In this document: piece after piece, positions 7,280 through 15,029 of the stretch
Numbering within the stretch: the stretch's first letter is position 1
Layout: each line of letters starts with the position of its first letter
From: an uncultured Bacteroidota bacterium
GTDB taxonomy: Bacteria > Bacteroidota > Bacteroidia > Chitinophagales > Chitinophagaceae
Direction: 5' to 3'
Assembly (NCBI GenBank): GCA_903847655.1
Contig: CAINEG010000173.1
Location: forward strand, 1-18,903
DNA: 18,903 bases
Position numbers and translations under genes: made by a program
Notes under the pieces: generated by a model
Seen by the model: the letters and a program-made list of their open reading frames with translations, nothing else
Database searches by the model: none
What the model was told of the DNA's origin: nothing

Positions 7280-8410
7280 ATGCGACCAATTTTATTTATA
7301 GACAGAGATGGGGTGATATTACAAGAGCCCAAAAACGATTTTCAAATAGACTCCCTTGAAAAAACAAGTTTTGTTCCAGGAGCCATTTCTTATTTACAAA
7401 AGATTGCAGTGGAACTAGGTTATTTTAAAGTAATGGTCACCAATCAAGACGGACTGGGTACTGTGGCTTATCCTACGGAACAATTTGAACCATATCAGCA
7501 GTTGATGTTGAGAACCTTAGCAGGAGAAGGTTTTATTTTTGATGAAATTCATATCGACAAAACTTTTGCAAAAGACAATGCCCCTTCACGTAAGCCTGGC
7601 ATCGGTCTTGTCCAACATCTAATGAACAATAAAGATTTTGATCTAGCCAACTCCTATGTGATTGGAGATCGTTGGAGCGATATAGCGTTAGCAAAAAACT
7701 TAGGTTGTAAAGCCATTTATTTTAATACAGAAAATCATAGTCTAACTAAAGATCAAGAAAATGATTTATGCAATAGCATTGCATTCGAAGCCAATAGCTG
7801 GTCGGCTATTTATTCTTTTTTAAAATTGGGTTTACGTAAGGTTACACATGAACGAAATACCAAGGAAACAAAAATCGCCATCGATTTAAATATGGATGGT
7901 AAAGGCAATGCATCCATTCATACAGGCCTTGGATTTTTTGATCATATGTTGGAACAGATTGCAAGACATGGTTCCATTGATTTAGCCATACAATGCACTG
8001 GTGATTTGCATATTGATGAACACCATACCATTGAAGATGTTGGGATTGCTTTGGGAGAAGCATTTGCAAAAGGGCTATTGGATAAAAGAGGAATGGAAAG
8101 ATATGGTTATGCTTTGCCCATGGATGAAGCAGAAGCGAAAGTATTAATAGATTTTGGAGGACGTAATTGGATCGTTTGGGATGCAAGCTTTACAAGAGAA
8201 AAAGTAGGGGAGATGCCTACCGAGATGTTTTTTCATTTCTTCAAATCATTCAGTGATGCAGCCAAATGCAATTTGAATATTAGTTGTCAAGGGGAGAATG
8301 AACACCATAAAATAGAGGCCATTTTTAAAGCCTTTGCGAAGGCCATTAAAATGGCGGTGCGTCGCAATCCAGACAGCGATCAATTGCCTAGTACCAAGGG
8401 GGTTTTATAG
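7280..8410 (+). CDS. hisB: Bifunctional histidinol-phosphatase / imidazoleglycerol-phosphate dehydratase
   Basis: A fusion of two non-consecutive histidine pathway steps. The N-terminal HAD phosphatase (about 1-165) has the nucleophile motif DRDG (D8, D10), TNQDG (54-58), K105 in RKPG and GDRWSD (129-134). It lacks the Zn-binding Cys cluster of the E. coli enzyme: the equivalent stretch is HIDKTFAKDNAPSRKPG. The C-terminal IGP dehydratase (about 186-376) has the metal motifs HHTIED (248-253) and HHKIEA (342-347) and the ending STKGVL. The start at 7280 is preferred because it gives MRPILFIDRDGV; the in-frame ATG at 7250 would add ten atypical residues and overlap the cytochrome gene. The TAG stop is followed closely by the trp promoter. 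Confidence 0.95.
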   Translation: MRPILFIDRDGVILQEPKNDFQIDSLEKTSFVPGAISYLQKIAVELGYFKVMVTNQDGLGTVAYPTEQFEPYQQLMLRTLAGEGFIFDEIHIDKTFAKDNAPSRKPGIGLVQHLMNNKDFDLANSYVIGDRWSDIALAKNLGCKAIYFNTENHSLTKDQENDLCNSIAFEANSWSAIYSFLKLGLRKVTHERNTKETKIAIDLNMDGKGNASIHTGLGFFDHMLEQIARHGSIDLAIQCTGDLHIDEHHTIEDVGIALGEAFAKGLLDKRGMERYGYALPMDEAEAKVLIDFGGRNWIVWDASFTREKVGEMPTEMFFHFFKSFSDAAKCNLNISCQGENEHHKIEAIFKAFAKAIKMAVRRNPDSDQLPSTKGVL

Positions 8411-8438
8411 GCCCTAACAGCCGATAGCTTCAGGCCTA
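8408..8438 (+). terminator. Possible hairpin after hisB
   Basis: TAGGCC (8408-8413, beginning at the hisB stop) and GGCCTA (8433-8438) can form a 6-bp GC-rich stem with a 19-nt loop. The bases after it (GG then TTTATTTGG) are only moderately T-rich and contain the -33 element of the trp promoter. It could be a weak terminator of the hisGDC-hisB transcript, but the long loop makes this uncertain. Confidence 0.25.
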
Positions 8439-8445
8439 GGTTTAT

Positions 8446-8476
8446 TTGGTAGAAAAATCAGATTGCCTTAAATTTG
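8446..8476 (+). promoter_or_regulatory. Promoter of the trp block (Bacteroidota -33/-7 type)
   Basis: TTG at 8446-8448 (within TTTG), 20 nt, then TAAATTTG at 8469-8476, followed by CGC. Spacing and the 11-nt string TAAATTTGCGC are identical to the his promoter. Transcription should start about 5 nt downstream, near 8481, giving a 5' UTR of only about 3 nt before the leader peptide ATG at 8484. Confidence 0.8.
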
Positions 8477-8483
8477 CGCTAGA

Positions 8484-8540
8484 ATGAAACAAACAAACAA
8501 AATATGGTGGTGGCATACAAAATCCGTTAGGGTATTGTAG
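8484..8540 (+). CDS. trpL: trp operon leader peptide
   Basis: An 18-codon ORF encoding MKQTNKIWWWHTKSVRVL, with three consecutive TGG codons (8505-8513) followed at once by a His codon (8514-8516). It ends with TAG, directly followed by TGA (tandem stops, 8538-8543). It sits between a strong promoter and an intrinsic terminator, ahead of trpE, as expected for a Trp attenuator. The -7 element lies only 7 nt before the ATG, so initiation is probably leaderless or nearly so. The functional call rests on the Trp triplet plus the mutually exclusive RNA pairings downstream. Confidence 0.92.
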   Translation: MKQTNKIWWWHTKSVRVL

Positions 8541-8579
8541 TGACATAACTATGTTGTCAAAATATACATCAACCCTAAC
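8526..8579 (+). promoter_or_regulatory. trp antiterminator pairing
   Basis: GTTAGGGT at 8526-8533, inside the last codons of the leader ORF, is perfectly complementary to ACCCTAAC at 8572-8579, which is most of the 5' arm of the terminator. A ribosome stalled on the TGG codons (8505-8513) leaves the segment free, so the antiterminator forms. A ribosome that reaches the TAG covers it and the terminator forms. A short hairpin, TGACA/TGTCA (8541-8559), lies between the two arms and may stack with either structure. Confidence 0.8.
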
Positions 8580-8603
8580 AGCAATGTTGGGGTTTATTTT
8601 TTT
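8571..8603 (+). terminator. trp attenuator intrinsic terminator
   Basis: AACCCTAACA (8571-8580) pairs with TGTTGGGGTT (8585-8594) over 10 bp, including one U-G pair, around a GCAA tetraloop of the stable GNRA type. The tract TATTTTTTT follows (8595-8603). It lies 24 nt before trpE. Confidence 0.9.
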
Positions 8604-8627
8604 AACGAAAGACCGAAGAAGAATAAG

Positions 8628-10040
8628 ATGCAAAAAATTACGATGACCACTACTGTCACCAAAATGTTGGCAGACACTTATACACCCGTAGGTATTTATC
8701 TACGCTTGAGGGATCGATTTAGGGATACTATTTTATTAGAGAGCACCGACTCACATGCTTCTGAAAATAGCTATTCCTTTATTGGGGTCAATGCCATTGG
8801 GGGAATTGAAATTTCTTCTTTCAATGAAATTGAATACAAGTATCCCAATCAAGAGCCAGAAAAAGAAGTCATCGAAAATGTGCATGCTGCACCCGATCGC
8901 ATTTGGTCCTATATGCAACAATACGAAATGACTGGCACTGAAATTAAAGAAGCCAAATTTGCACAAGGCTTATATGGTTATACCGCTTACGATGCCATTC
9001 CGTTTTTTGACACCATTCAATTTAAAGAAGGGGAACCATTGATTCCATTGATGCGTTATCGATTGTATCAGTATGTGATTGCGTTTAATCATTTTAAGGA
9101 TGAAATATTTATTTGTGAAAATAATTTAGCAGGTATTAGCTCGGAACTTGAAGCCTTGGTCTCTTATATTAAAAGTAAAGATGTGCCTCAGTATCCATTT
9201 ACTTTACAAGGCGAGGAAAGTTCTAATCTAAGCGATGAACAGTACCGTGCATCTGTAAAAAAAGGGATACAACATTGCCTACGTGGCGATGTATTTCAGA
9301 TTGTACTCAGCAGACGCTTTCAACAAAGTTTCCAAGGAGATGAATTTAATGTATACCGTACTTTAAGAAATATCAATCCATCTCCCTATTTATTTTTCTT
9401 TGATTATGGAGATTATAAATTAATGGGATCCTCCCCTGAAGCCCAAATTATTATTAAAAATAGTAAGGCCATCGTGCATCCTATTGCAGGTACTTTTAAA
9501 CGCAGTGGTGATGAGGCCACAGATACATTGATGACGCAGAAATTATTGGATGATCCAAAAGAAAATGCAGAGCATGTAATGTTGGTAGATTTGGCAAGAA
9601 ATGATCTAAGTCGTGTATGTACAGAAGTGCGCGTAAAACAATACCGTCAAGTACATTATTATAGTCATGTAATTCATTTGGTGAGTGAGGTAGAAGGCAA
9701 AGTAGCGCAAGGGTCTAATCCTTTTCAATTGGTATCCAAAACATTTCCAGCAGGCACTTTAAGTGGCGCGCCTAAGTTTAAAGCCATGCAATTGATTGAT
9801 GCCATTGAGCCTACCAAGCGTTCTTATTATGGAGGCTGTATTGGTTTTGTAGGATTTGATGGTTCTTGCAATCAGGCCATCATGATACGTACTTTTTTAA
9901 GCAAGCAAAATACACTTACTTATCAAGCAGGCGCAGGCGTGGTGGCGGCCAGTGTGCCAGAAAATGAATTACAGGAAGTGAATAACAAGCTGAATGCTTT
10001 AAAGACAGCCATGTTGTTGGCAGAAAAAATTCATCAATAA
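8628..10040 (+). CDS. trpE: Anthranilate synthase component I
   Basis: The chorismate-binding subunit that makes anthranilate with ammonia supplied by TrpG. It has 470 residues. The Trp feedback-site motif LLES is at 36-39, so allosteric inhibition by tryptophan is expected in addition to attenuation. In the catalytic domain PIAGTFKR (285-292) is visible, with the downstream DLARNDLSRVC and TFPAGTLSGAPK characteristic of chorismate-using enzymes. The start at 8628 follows an AATAAG context as in hisG; the ATG at 8643 (codon 6) is possible. It is the first structural gene after the Trp attenuator, and trpG begins 2 nt after its stop. Confidence 0.97.
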   Translation: MQKITMTTTVTKMLADTYTPVGIYLRLRDRFRDTILLESTDSHASENSYSFIGVNAIGGIEISSFNEIEYKYPNQEPEKEVIENVHAAPDRIWSYMQQYEMTGTEIKEAKFAQGLYGYTAYDAIPFFDTIQFKEGEPLIPLMRYRLYQYVIAFNHFKDEIFICENNLAGISSELEALVSYIKSKDVPQYPFTLQGEESSNLSDEQYRASVKKGIQHCLRGDVFQIVLSRRFQQSFQGDEFNVYRTLRNINPSPYLFFFDYGDYKLMGSSPEAQIIIKNSKAIVHPIAGTFKRSGDEATDTLMTQKLLDDPKENAEHVMLVDLARNDLSRVCTEVRVKQYRQVHYYSHVIHLVSEVEGKVAQGSNPFQLVSKTFPAGTLSGAPKFKAMQLIDAIEPTKRSYYGGCIGFVGFDGSCNQAIMIRTFLSKQNTLTYQAGAGVVAASVPENELQEVNNKLNALKTAMLLAEKIHQ

Positions 10041-10042
10041 CC

Positions 10043-10627
10043 ATGAAAACAGAAAAAATGAAAATATTGGTATTTGACAATTATGATTCCTTCACTTACA
10101 ATTTAGTGCAATTGATCAAAGAGATAGCACCAAAAGCAACGGTAGAAGTTTTTCGTAATGATGAAATAGCTTTAGAACAAATAAAGGACTATGATAAAAT
10201 ATTATTGTCTCCTGGTCCAGGTATTCCTTCCGAATCGGGCTTGTTGTTGCCTTTAATAAAAGAATATGCAGCAACTAAATCTATCTTTGGTGTTTGCCTA
10301 GGGCAACAAGCCATTGGGGAAAGTTTCGGAGCTAAGCTAAGCAACTTAGCAAAAGTTTACCATGGCATTGCAACGCCGGTTCAAGTAATTGCAAAATCGG
10401 ATTTGTTTGAAGGAATGCCTTCTAGCTTTGAAGTGGGCCGCTACCATAGCTGGGTGGTGGATGAAAAAAATTTTCCTGCTGACTTGGTCATTACTTCCAA
10501 GGATGACCAAGGCTATATCATGTCCTTGGAGCATAGAACTTATGATGTAAAAGGCGTGCAATTCCATCCCGAAAGTGTTTTGACACCTGATGGCGCAAAA
10601 ATTATAGCTAACTGGTTAAATAAATAG
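10043..10627 (+). CDS. trpG: Anthranilate synthase component II (glutamine amidotransferase)
   Basis: The class I glutamine amidotransferase subunit that feeds ammonia to TrpE. It has 194 residues, single-domain, not fused to TrpD as in enterobacteria. The nucleophile C85 is in GVCLGQQA and the His-Glu pair is H175 and E177 in QFHPES. The oxyanion-region motif LSPGPGIP is at about 55-62. Either the ATG at 10043 or the ATG at 10058 (codon 6, giving MKILVFDNYDSF) could be the start; the second matches the usual family N-terminus better. A dual role in folate synthesis (PabA) is known for some relatives and cannot be excluded. Confidence 0.95.
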   Translation: MKTEKMKILVFDNYDSFTYNLVQLIKEIAPKATVEVFRNDEIALEQIKDYDKILLSPGPGIPSESGLLLPLIKEYAATKSIFGVCLGQQAIGESFGAKLSNLAKVYHGIATPVQVIAKSDLFEGMPSSFEVGRYHSWVVDEKNFPADLVITSKDDQGYIMSLEHRTYDVKGVQFHPESVLTPDGAKIIANWLNK

Positions 10628-10629
10628 AC

Positions 10630-11622
10630 ATGAAAAAATTATTACAATATTTATTTGAACATAAAACCTTAACGCGCGAACAAGCCAAAGAAGTGCTGGT
10701 TCAAATTTCTCAAGGCGTATACAATGAACATGAGATCACTTCTTTTGTGACTGTATTTTTAATGCGCAGTATTACCATCGACGAATTGATGGGCTTTAGA
10801 GATGCTTTATTGTCTTTAGCTGTAAAAATAGACATTGGCGTAGAAAATACCATTGACATTGTAGGTACTGGAGGCGATGGCAAAGACACTTTTAACATTT
10901 CCACACTAGCTTGTTTTATAGTAGCGGGTGCAGGGCAACCTGTAGTGAAGCATGGTAATTATGGTGCCTCTAGTGTAAGTGGGGCTTCCAATGTAATGGA
11001 ACAATTGGGTTATGTGTTTAAAAATGAACAAGCTGCTTTATCTAAAGAAGTAAAAGAAGCAGGCATTTGTTTCTTACATGCGCCATTGTTTCACCCTGCA
11101 TTAAAAACGGTAGGGCCTATCAGAAGAAATATCGGGGTACGTACTTTTTTTAATATGCTTGGCCCCATTGTGAATCCTGCACAACCAAAATATCAATTGA
11201 TTGGTGTGTACAATTTAGAAATGGCCAGAATTTATAATTATGTATTACAAGGTTTGGGTAAAGATTTCACCTTGATTCATAGCTTGGATGGTTATGATGA
11301 AATTGCTTTAACTACAGATACCAAGGTTATTACCAATAAAGGCGAATATATTATGACACCTTATCAATTGGGTAAGAAAAAAGTGTTTAGTGAAGAATTG
11401 CATGGAGGCAAGACAGTAGAAGAAGCAGCTGATATATTTAGAAACATTATTCAAGGCAAGGGCAGCTGGTCTCAAAATGCGGTGGTCCTATCTAATGCAG
11501 CCATGGCCTTATATGTCACTGGCAAGTATGAAAACTACGATTTGGCCTTTCAAGCAGCTGTAAAAAGTTTAGAATCGGGAGCAGCTCATGATTGTTTACA
11601 AAAATTAATTGCTTTACAATGA
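10630..11622 (+). CDS. trpD: Anthranilate phosphoribosyltransferase
   Basis: It transfers the phosphoribosyl group of PRPP to anthranilate. It has 330 residues, the usual length. The PRPP-binding glycine loop GTGGDG is at 79-84, followed by DTFNIST; the KHGNYGASSVSG stretch (107-118) and the RRNIGVRTFFNMLGPIVNPA region are family hallmarks. It starts 2 nt after the trpG stop and overlaps the preferred trpC start by 4 nt (ATGA), suggesting coupled translation. PRPP is also the substrate of HisG, so both pathways in this locus draw on the same pool. Confidence 0.97.
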   Translation: MKKLLQYLFEHKTLTREQAKEVLVQISQGVYNEHEITSFVTVFLMRSITIDELMGFRDALLSLAVKIDIGVENTIDIVGTGGDGKDTFNISTLACFIVAGAGQPVVKHGNYGASSVSGASNVMEQLGYVFKNEQAALSKEVKEAGICFLHAPLFHPALKTVGPIRRNIGVRTFFNMLGPIVNPAQPKYQLIGVYNLEMARIYNYVLQGLGKDFTLIHSLDGYDEIALTTDTKVITNKGEYIMTPYQLGKKKVFSEELHGGKTVEEAADIFRNIIQGKGSWSQNAVVLSNAAMALYVTGKYENYDLAFQAAVKSLESGAAHDCLQKLIALQ

Positions 11623-12422
11623 GCAAGAATATTTTAGCAACCATTGTTGCACATAAATTTACTGAACTCGCTGCAAGAAAGCAGGCACTAAGTGTTGCGC
11701 AATTGGAAGCCATGCCTTTATTCAATCAACCATGTCATTCCTTGCGTGCCAATTTATTGAACCCTTCAAAAACAAATATCATTGCCGAGTTTAAAAGAAA
11801 GTCTCCCTCCAAAGGCATCATCAATGCTACTGCTTCTGTAGAAGCAGTAACCAATGCCTATACCCATTTTGGTGCAGCAGGTATATCTGTATTGACAGAT
11901 AATGAATTTTTTGGGGGTAGTTTAGCCGATTTAAGCATCGCTGTAAAAAACCAAGCCCCCATTTTAAGAAAAGAATTTATCATAGACGAATTCCAAATCA
12001 TCGAAGCCAAGGCCTATGGCGCTGCTGTCATTTTATTGATTGCAAGTTGCTTGAGCCCAGCAGTCACTGAATTATTAGCCGGTACAGCAAAGGAATTAGG
12101 CATGGAGGTTTTATTAGAGATTCACGACGAAACAGAACTAGATCATATTTGTGATGAAATAGATTTTGTAGGCATCAACAACAGAAGTTTGAAATCTTTT
12201 GAAGTAAATATTGAGCATTCCTTAAAATTAAGAAGTCAGTTGCCATCAAATAAACTGAGTATTGCCGAAAGTGGTATTTATGATGTAGCCACTTATCAAT
12301 TATTAAAGCAAGAAGGCTTTGATGGATTTTTAATGGGCGAATATTTTATGAAACAAGCCAATCCTGCAGAGGCTTTTGAGGCATTTGCAATGGCTATAAA
12401 ATCCGAGTCCAATGCAGGTTAA
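11619..12422 (+). CDS. trpC: Indole-3-glycerol-phosphate synthase
   Basis: It closes the indole ring from carboxyphenylamino-deoxyribulose phosphate. A (beta/alpha)8 barrel of 267 residues, stand-alone, not fused to TrpF. Signatures: NIIAEFKRKSPSKG (53-66, with E57 and K59 near the active site), ILRKEFIID (115-123, catalytic Lys in RKEF), E167, GINNRSL (185-191) and AESGI (216-220). The start at 11619 (MSKNILATIV) gives an ATGA overlap with trpD. An in-frame ATG at 11592 would add nine residues encoded inside trpD and is unlikely. It overlaps trpF by 11 nt. Confidence 0.96.
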   Translation: MSKNILATIVAHKFTELAARKQALSVAQLEAMPLFNQPCHSLRANLLNPSKTNIIAEFKRKSPSKGIINATASVEAVTNAYTHFGAAGISVLTDNEFFGGSLADLSIAVKNQAPILRKEFIIDEFQIIEAKAYGAAVILLIASCLSPAVTELLAGTAKELGMEVLLEIHDETELDHICDEIDFVGINNRSLKSFEVNIEHSLKLRSQLPSNKLSIAESGIYDVATYQLLKQEGFDGFLMGEYFMKQANPAEAFEAFAMAIKSESNAG

Positions 12423-13038
12423 AGTATGTGGCATCACTCAAATAGCGCAAGCCCAAGCATTGGATGCGATGGGGCTAAATTTTATTGGATTTATTTTTTA
12501 CCCTGCTTCGAAAAGGTATGTATTGACCAATTTAACATTGGCAGATATAGCAGCATTTAAACCAAGTAATGCAAAAAAAGTGGGGGTATTTGTGAATGAA
12601 ACAATAGTGCAGGTGACCAAAACGGTAAAAGAAGCAGGTTTAGATTTAGTGCAATTGCATGGGGATGAATCGGTAGACTATTGTGCTGCTTTAAATAAGT
12701 TGGTGCCAGTAATAAAAGTATTTAGAGTAGGCAAGGCCTTGCCTGATTATGCAGGTTATGCCAATGCAGCTACTTATTATTTATTTGATACAGACAGTGC
12801 TTTGTATGGGGGTACTGGGCAACATTTTAATTGGGAGTTGATTAAAAATGAAAATTTTAATCTGCCTTATTTTTTAAGTGGAGGTATTGGTCCCAACGAT
12901 ATTCATGGTATAGAAGTGATGTGTAAAACCAAGGCAGGAAAAAATTTAGAAGTGATTGATATCAACAGCCAGTTTGAAAATAGCCCAGGCATAAAAAATT
13001 TAGAAAAAATTAAAACATTTATAGATGCAATCGTTTAA
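12412..13038 (+). CDS. trpF: Phosphoribosylanthranilate isomerase
   Basis: It catalyses the Amadori rearrangement before ring closure by TrpC. A 208-residue barrel. The general base C6 is in VKVCGIT; the general acid D126 is in LFDTDSALYGGTG; LQLHGDE (80-86) and the phosphate-binding LSGGIGPNDI are also present. It performs the same type of chemistry on a related substrate as HisA further down. It overlaps trpC by 11 nt and trpB by 14 nt, so all three are probably translationally coupled. Confidence 0.96.
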   Translation: MQVKVCGITQIAQAQALDAMGLNFIGFIFYPASKRYVLTNLTLADIAAFKPSNAKKVGVFVNETIVQVTKTVKEAGLDLVQLHGDESVDYCAALNKLVPVIKVFRVGKALPDYAGYANAATYYLFDTDSALYGGTGQHFNWELIKNENFNLPYFLSGGIGPNDIHGIEVMCKTKAGKNLEVIDINSQFENSPGIKNLEKIKTFIDAIV

Positions 13039-14224
13039 CAAAGACAACAATTATCAAAATCCAACCGATCAGGGGTATTATGGTGCTTTTGGTGGTGCTT
13101 ATATTCCTGAAATGTTGTACGGCAATGTGGAAACATTAAAAACACAGTATTTGCAAATTATGCAAGACCCTGCTTTTCAAGCCGAGTTTCAGGCATTATT
13201 GACCGACTATGTAGGCCGACCCACACCTCTGTTTTTAGCAGAACGTTTGAGCAAAGAAATTGGGGCTACTATTTATTTTAAAAGAGAAGATTTATGTCAT
13301 ACAGGAGCGCATAAGATCAATAATACAGTTGGCCAAATTTTATTGGCCCAACGTTTAGGGAAGAAAAAAATAATTGCGGAAACAGGCGCAGGTCAACATG
13401 GGGTTGCTACGGCAACTGTATGTGCGTTGAAGGGAATGGAATGTGTGGTGTACATGGGCGAAAAAGACATTGAGCGTCAAGCGCCCAATGTAGCACGAAT
13501 GAAAATGTTGGGCGCTACCGTAATTCCTGCGACTAGTGGAAGTAAAACATTAAAAGATGCTACCAATGAAGCCATTCGTGCTTGGATCAACGAACCTAAC
13601 GAAACGCACTATATTATTGGCAGTGTAGTTGGTCCACATCCTTATCCGGATATGGTAGCGCGTTTTCAAAGTGTGATTAGCGAAGAAATTAGAAAACAAT
13701 TAAAAGATAAAACTGGCTCTGAATTACCTACCCATGTAGTGGCTTGTGTAGGGGGTGGTAGCAATGCAGCGGGTGCTTTTTATCATTTTTTAAATGAGCC
13801 CTCTGTGGAATTAGTAGCAGTTGAAGCGGCAGGGCATGGGGTATATTCTGGCCTAAGTGCAGCGACTACGCAATTGGGTACCCATGGAATTTTACATGGA
13901 AGCAAAAGTATTGTGATGCAAACAGCGGATGGACAAGTAGTAGAACCCCATAGTATATCAGCTGGTTTGGATTATCCAGGGATTGGTCCTTTGCATGCCT
14001 TTTTATACGAAAGCAAAAGAGGTAGTTTTTTAAGTGCCACCGATGAAGAAGCCTTGGCTTCGGCTTTTCATCTTTCAAAAATCGAAGGCATCATACCTGC
14101 CTTAGAAACGGCCCATGCATTTTCGGTCCTGCCTAAATTGAATTTAAAGTCAAGCGATGTGGTGGTGGTTTGTTTAAGTGGAAGAGGTGATAAAGATTTA
14201 GCCACTTATATGCAATATTTATAA
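13025..14224 (+). CDS. trpB: Tryptophan synthase beta chain
   Basis: The PLP subunit that condenses indole with serine. It has 399 residues. Signatures: YYGAFGGAYIPEM (18-30), the PLP Lys K97 in HTGAHKINN, the catalytic Glu E119 in AETGAGQHG, and the PLP-phosphate loop CVGGGSNAAGAF. It matches the common TrpB1 type that works with TrpA, which is encoded next. The start at 13025 lies inside trpF; no other ATG precedes the conserved N-terminus. Expected to form an alpha2beta2 complex with TrpA. Confidence 0.97.
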   Translation: MQSFNKDNNYQNPTDQGYYGAFGGAYIPEMLYGNVETLKTQYLQIMQDPAFQAEFQALLTDYVGRPTPLFLAERLSKEIGATIYFKREDLCHTGAHKINNTVGQILLAQRLGKKKIIAETGAGQHGVATATVCALKGMECVVYMGEKDIERQAPNVARMKMLGATVIPATSGSKTLKDATNEAIRAWINEPNETHYIIGSVVGPHPYPDMVARFQSVISEEIRKQLKDKTGSELPTHVVACVGGGSNAAGAFYHFLNEPSVELVAVEAAGHGVYSGLSAATTQLGTHGILHGSKSIVMQTADGQVVEPHSISAGLDYPGIGPLHAFLYESKRGSFLSATDEEALASAFHLSKIEGIIPALETAHAFSVLPKLNLKSSDVVVVCLSGRGDKDLATYMQYL

Positions 14225-14243
14225 AGTGAAAAAGAATTGAATT

Positions 14244-15017
14244 ATGTCAAGTTTAGAAAAATTATTTAAGGAAAAATCCAATCGGGTGTTAAATGTGTAT
14301 TGTACAGCAGGTTATCCTAAATTAGAAAGTACCCTTGAAGTAATGGCTAGCTTGCAAGCCAATGGGGCCAATATCATTGAATTAGGTATGCCCTACAGTG
14401 ATCCTTTGGCAGATGGGGAAGTAATACAAACCAGTAGCCTTCATGCCTTGACCAATGGCATGACATTGAATGTATTGTTTGAACAATTGGTAAACATGAG
14501 AAAGGACATCCATATCCCGGTAATATTAATGGGTTATATGAATCCTATTTTACAATATGGTTTTGAAAAGTTTTGTAAAAAAGCAAAAGAAGTTGGTATT
14601 GATGGGTTGATTTTACCCGATTTGCCTTTGTTTGAATTTGAACAATTCTATGGAAAAATTATTAAAGATAATGACTTAGATTTTATTTTTTTAGTCACGC
14701 CCGAAACCCCTGTGGACAGAATTAAAAAACTAGACAGCTTAAGTGCTGGGTTTTTATATGCGGTAAGTTCCTCTGCTACCACAGGCAAGGACAAAGATTT
14801 TTCTAAAGTGGCCACTTATTTGAAAAATTTGCAATCCATGCAATTAAAAAATCCCATCCTTGTTGGTTTTGGCATTAAAGACAAAGCCACCTTTGATGCG
14901 GCCACTGAATTTACAGCAGGGGCGATTATTGGATCTGCCTATATTCAAGTATTGTCCAAGGGGGGCAATATTGAAGCCAATACCAAGCAATTTTTAAATG
15001 GAGTACTAGGTATTTAA
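14244..15017 (+). CDS. trpA: Tryptophan synthase alpha chain
   Basis: It cleaves indole-3-glycerol phosphate to indole, which is channelled to TrpB. A 257-residue barrel. The catalytic residues E46 (IIELGMP) and D57 (SDPLADG) are present; ILPDLP and VGFGIKD are the expected phosphate-side motifs. The loop-6 region reads VSSSATTG where E. coli has SRAGVTG, a substitution that may be usual in this phylum. It is the last trp gene; hisH follows after only 12 nt, so the transcript almost certainly continues into the second his cluster. Confidence 0.96.
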   Translation: MSSLEKLFKEKSNRVLNVYCTAGYPKLESTLEVMASLQANGANIIELGMPYSDPLADGEVIQTSSLHALTNGMTLNVLFEQLVNMRKDIHIPVILMGYMNPILQYGFEKFCKKAKEVGIDGLILPDLPLFEFEQFYGKIIKDNDLDFIFLVTPETPVDRIKKLDSLSAGFLYAVSSSATTGKDKDFSKVATYLKNLQSMQLKNPILVGFGIKDKATFDAATEFTAGAIIGSAYIQVLSKGGNIEANTKQFLNGVLGI

Positions 15018-15029
15018 TCATCAAATGTA

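Noticed and set aside
7842..8186. Minus-strand ORF of 114 codons opposite hisB
   Set aside because: It lies wholly opposite the conserved IGP dehydratase domain, has no recognisable domain, and is rich in His, Gln and Trp as expected from an antisense reading of that gene.
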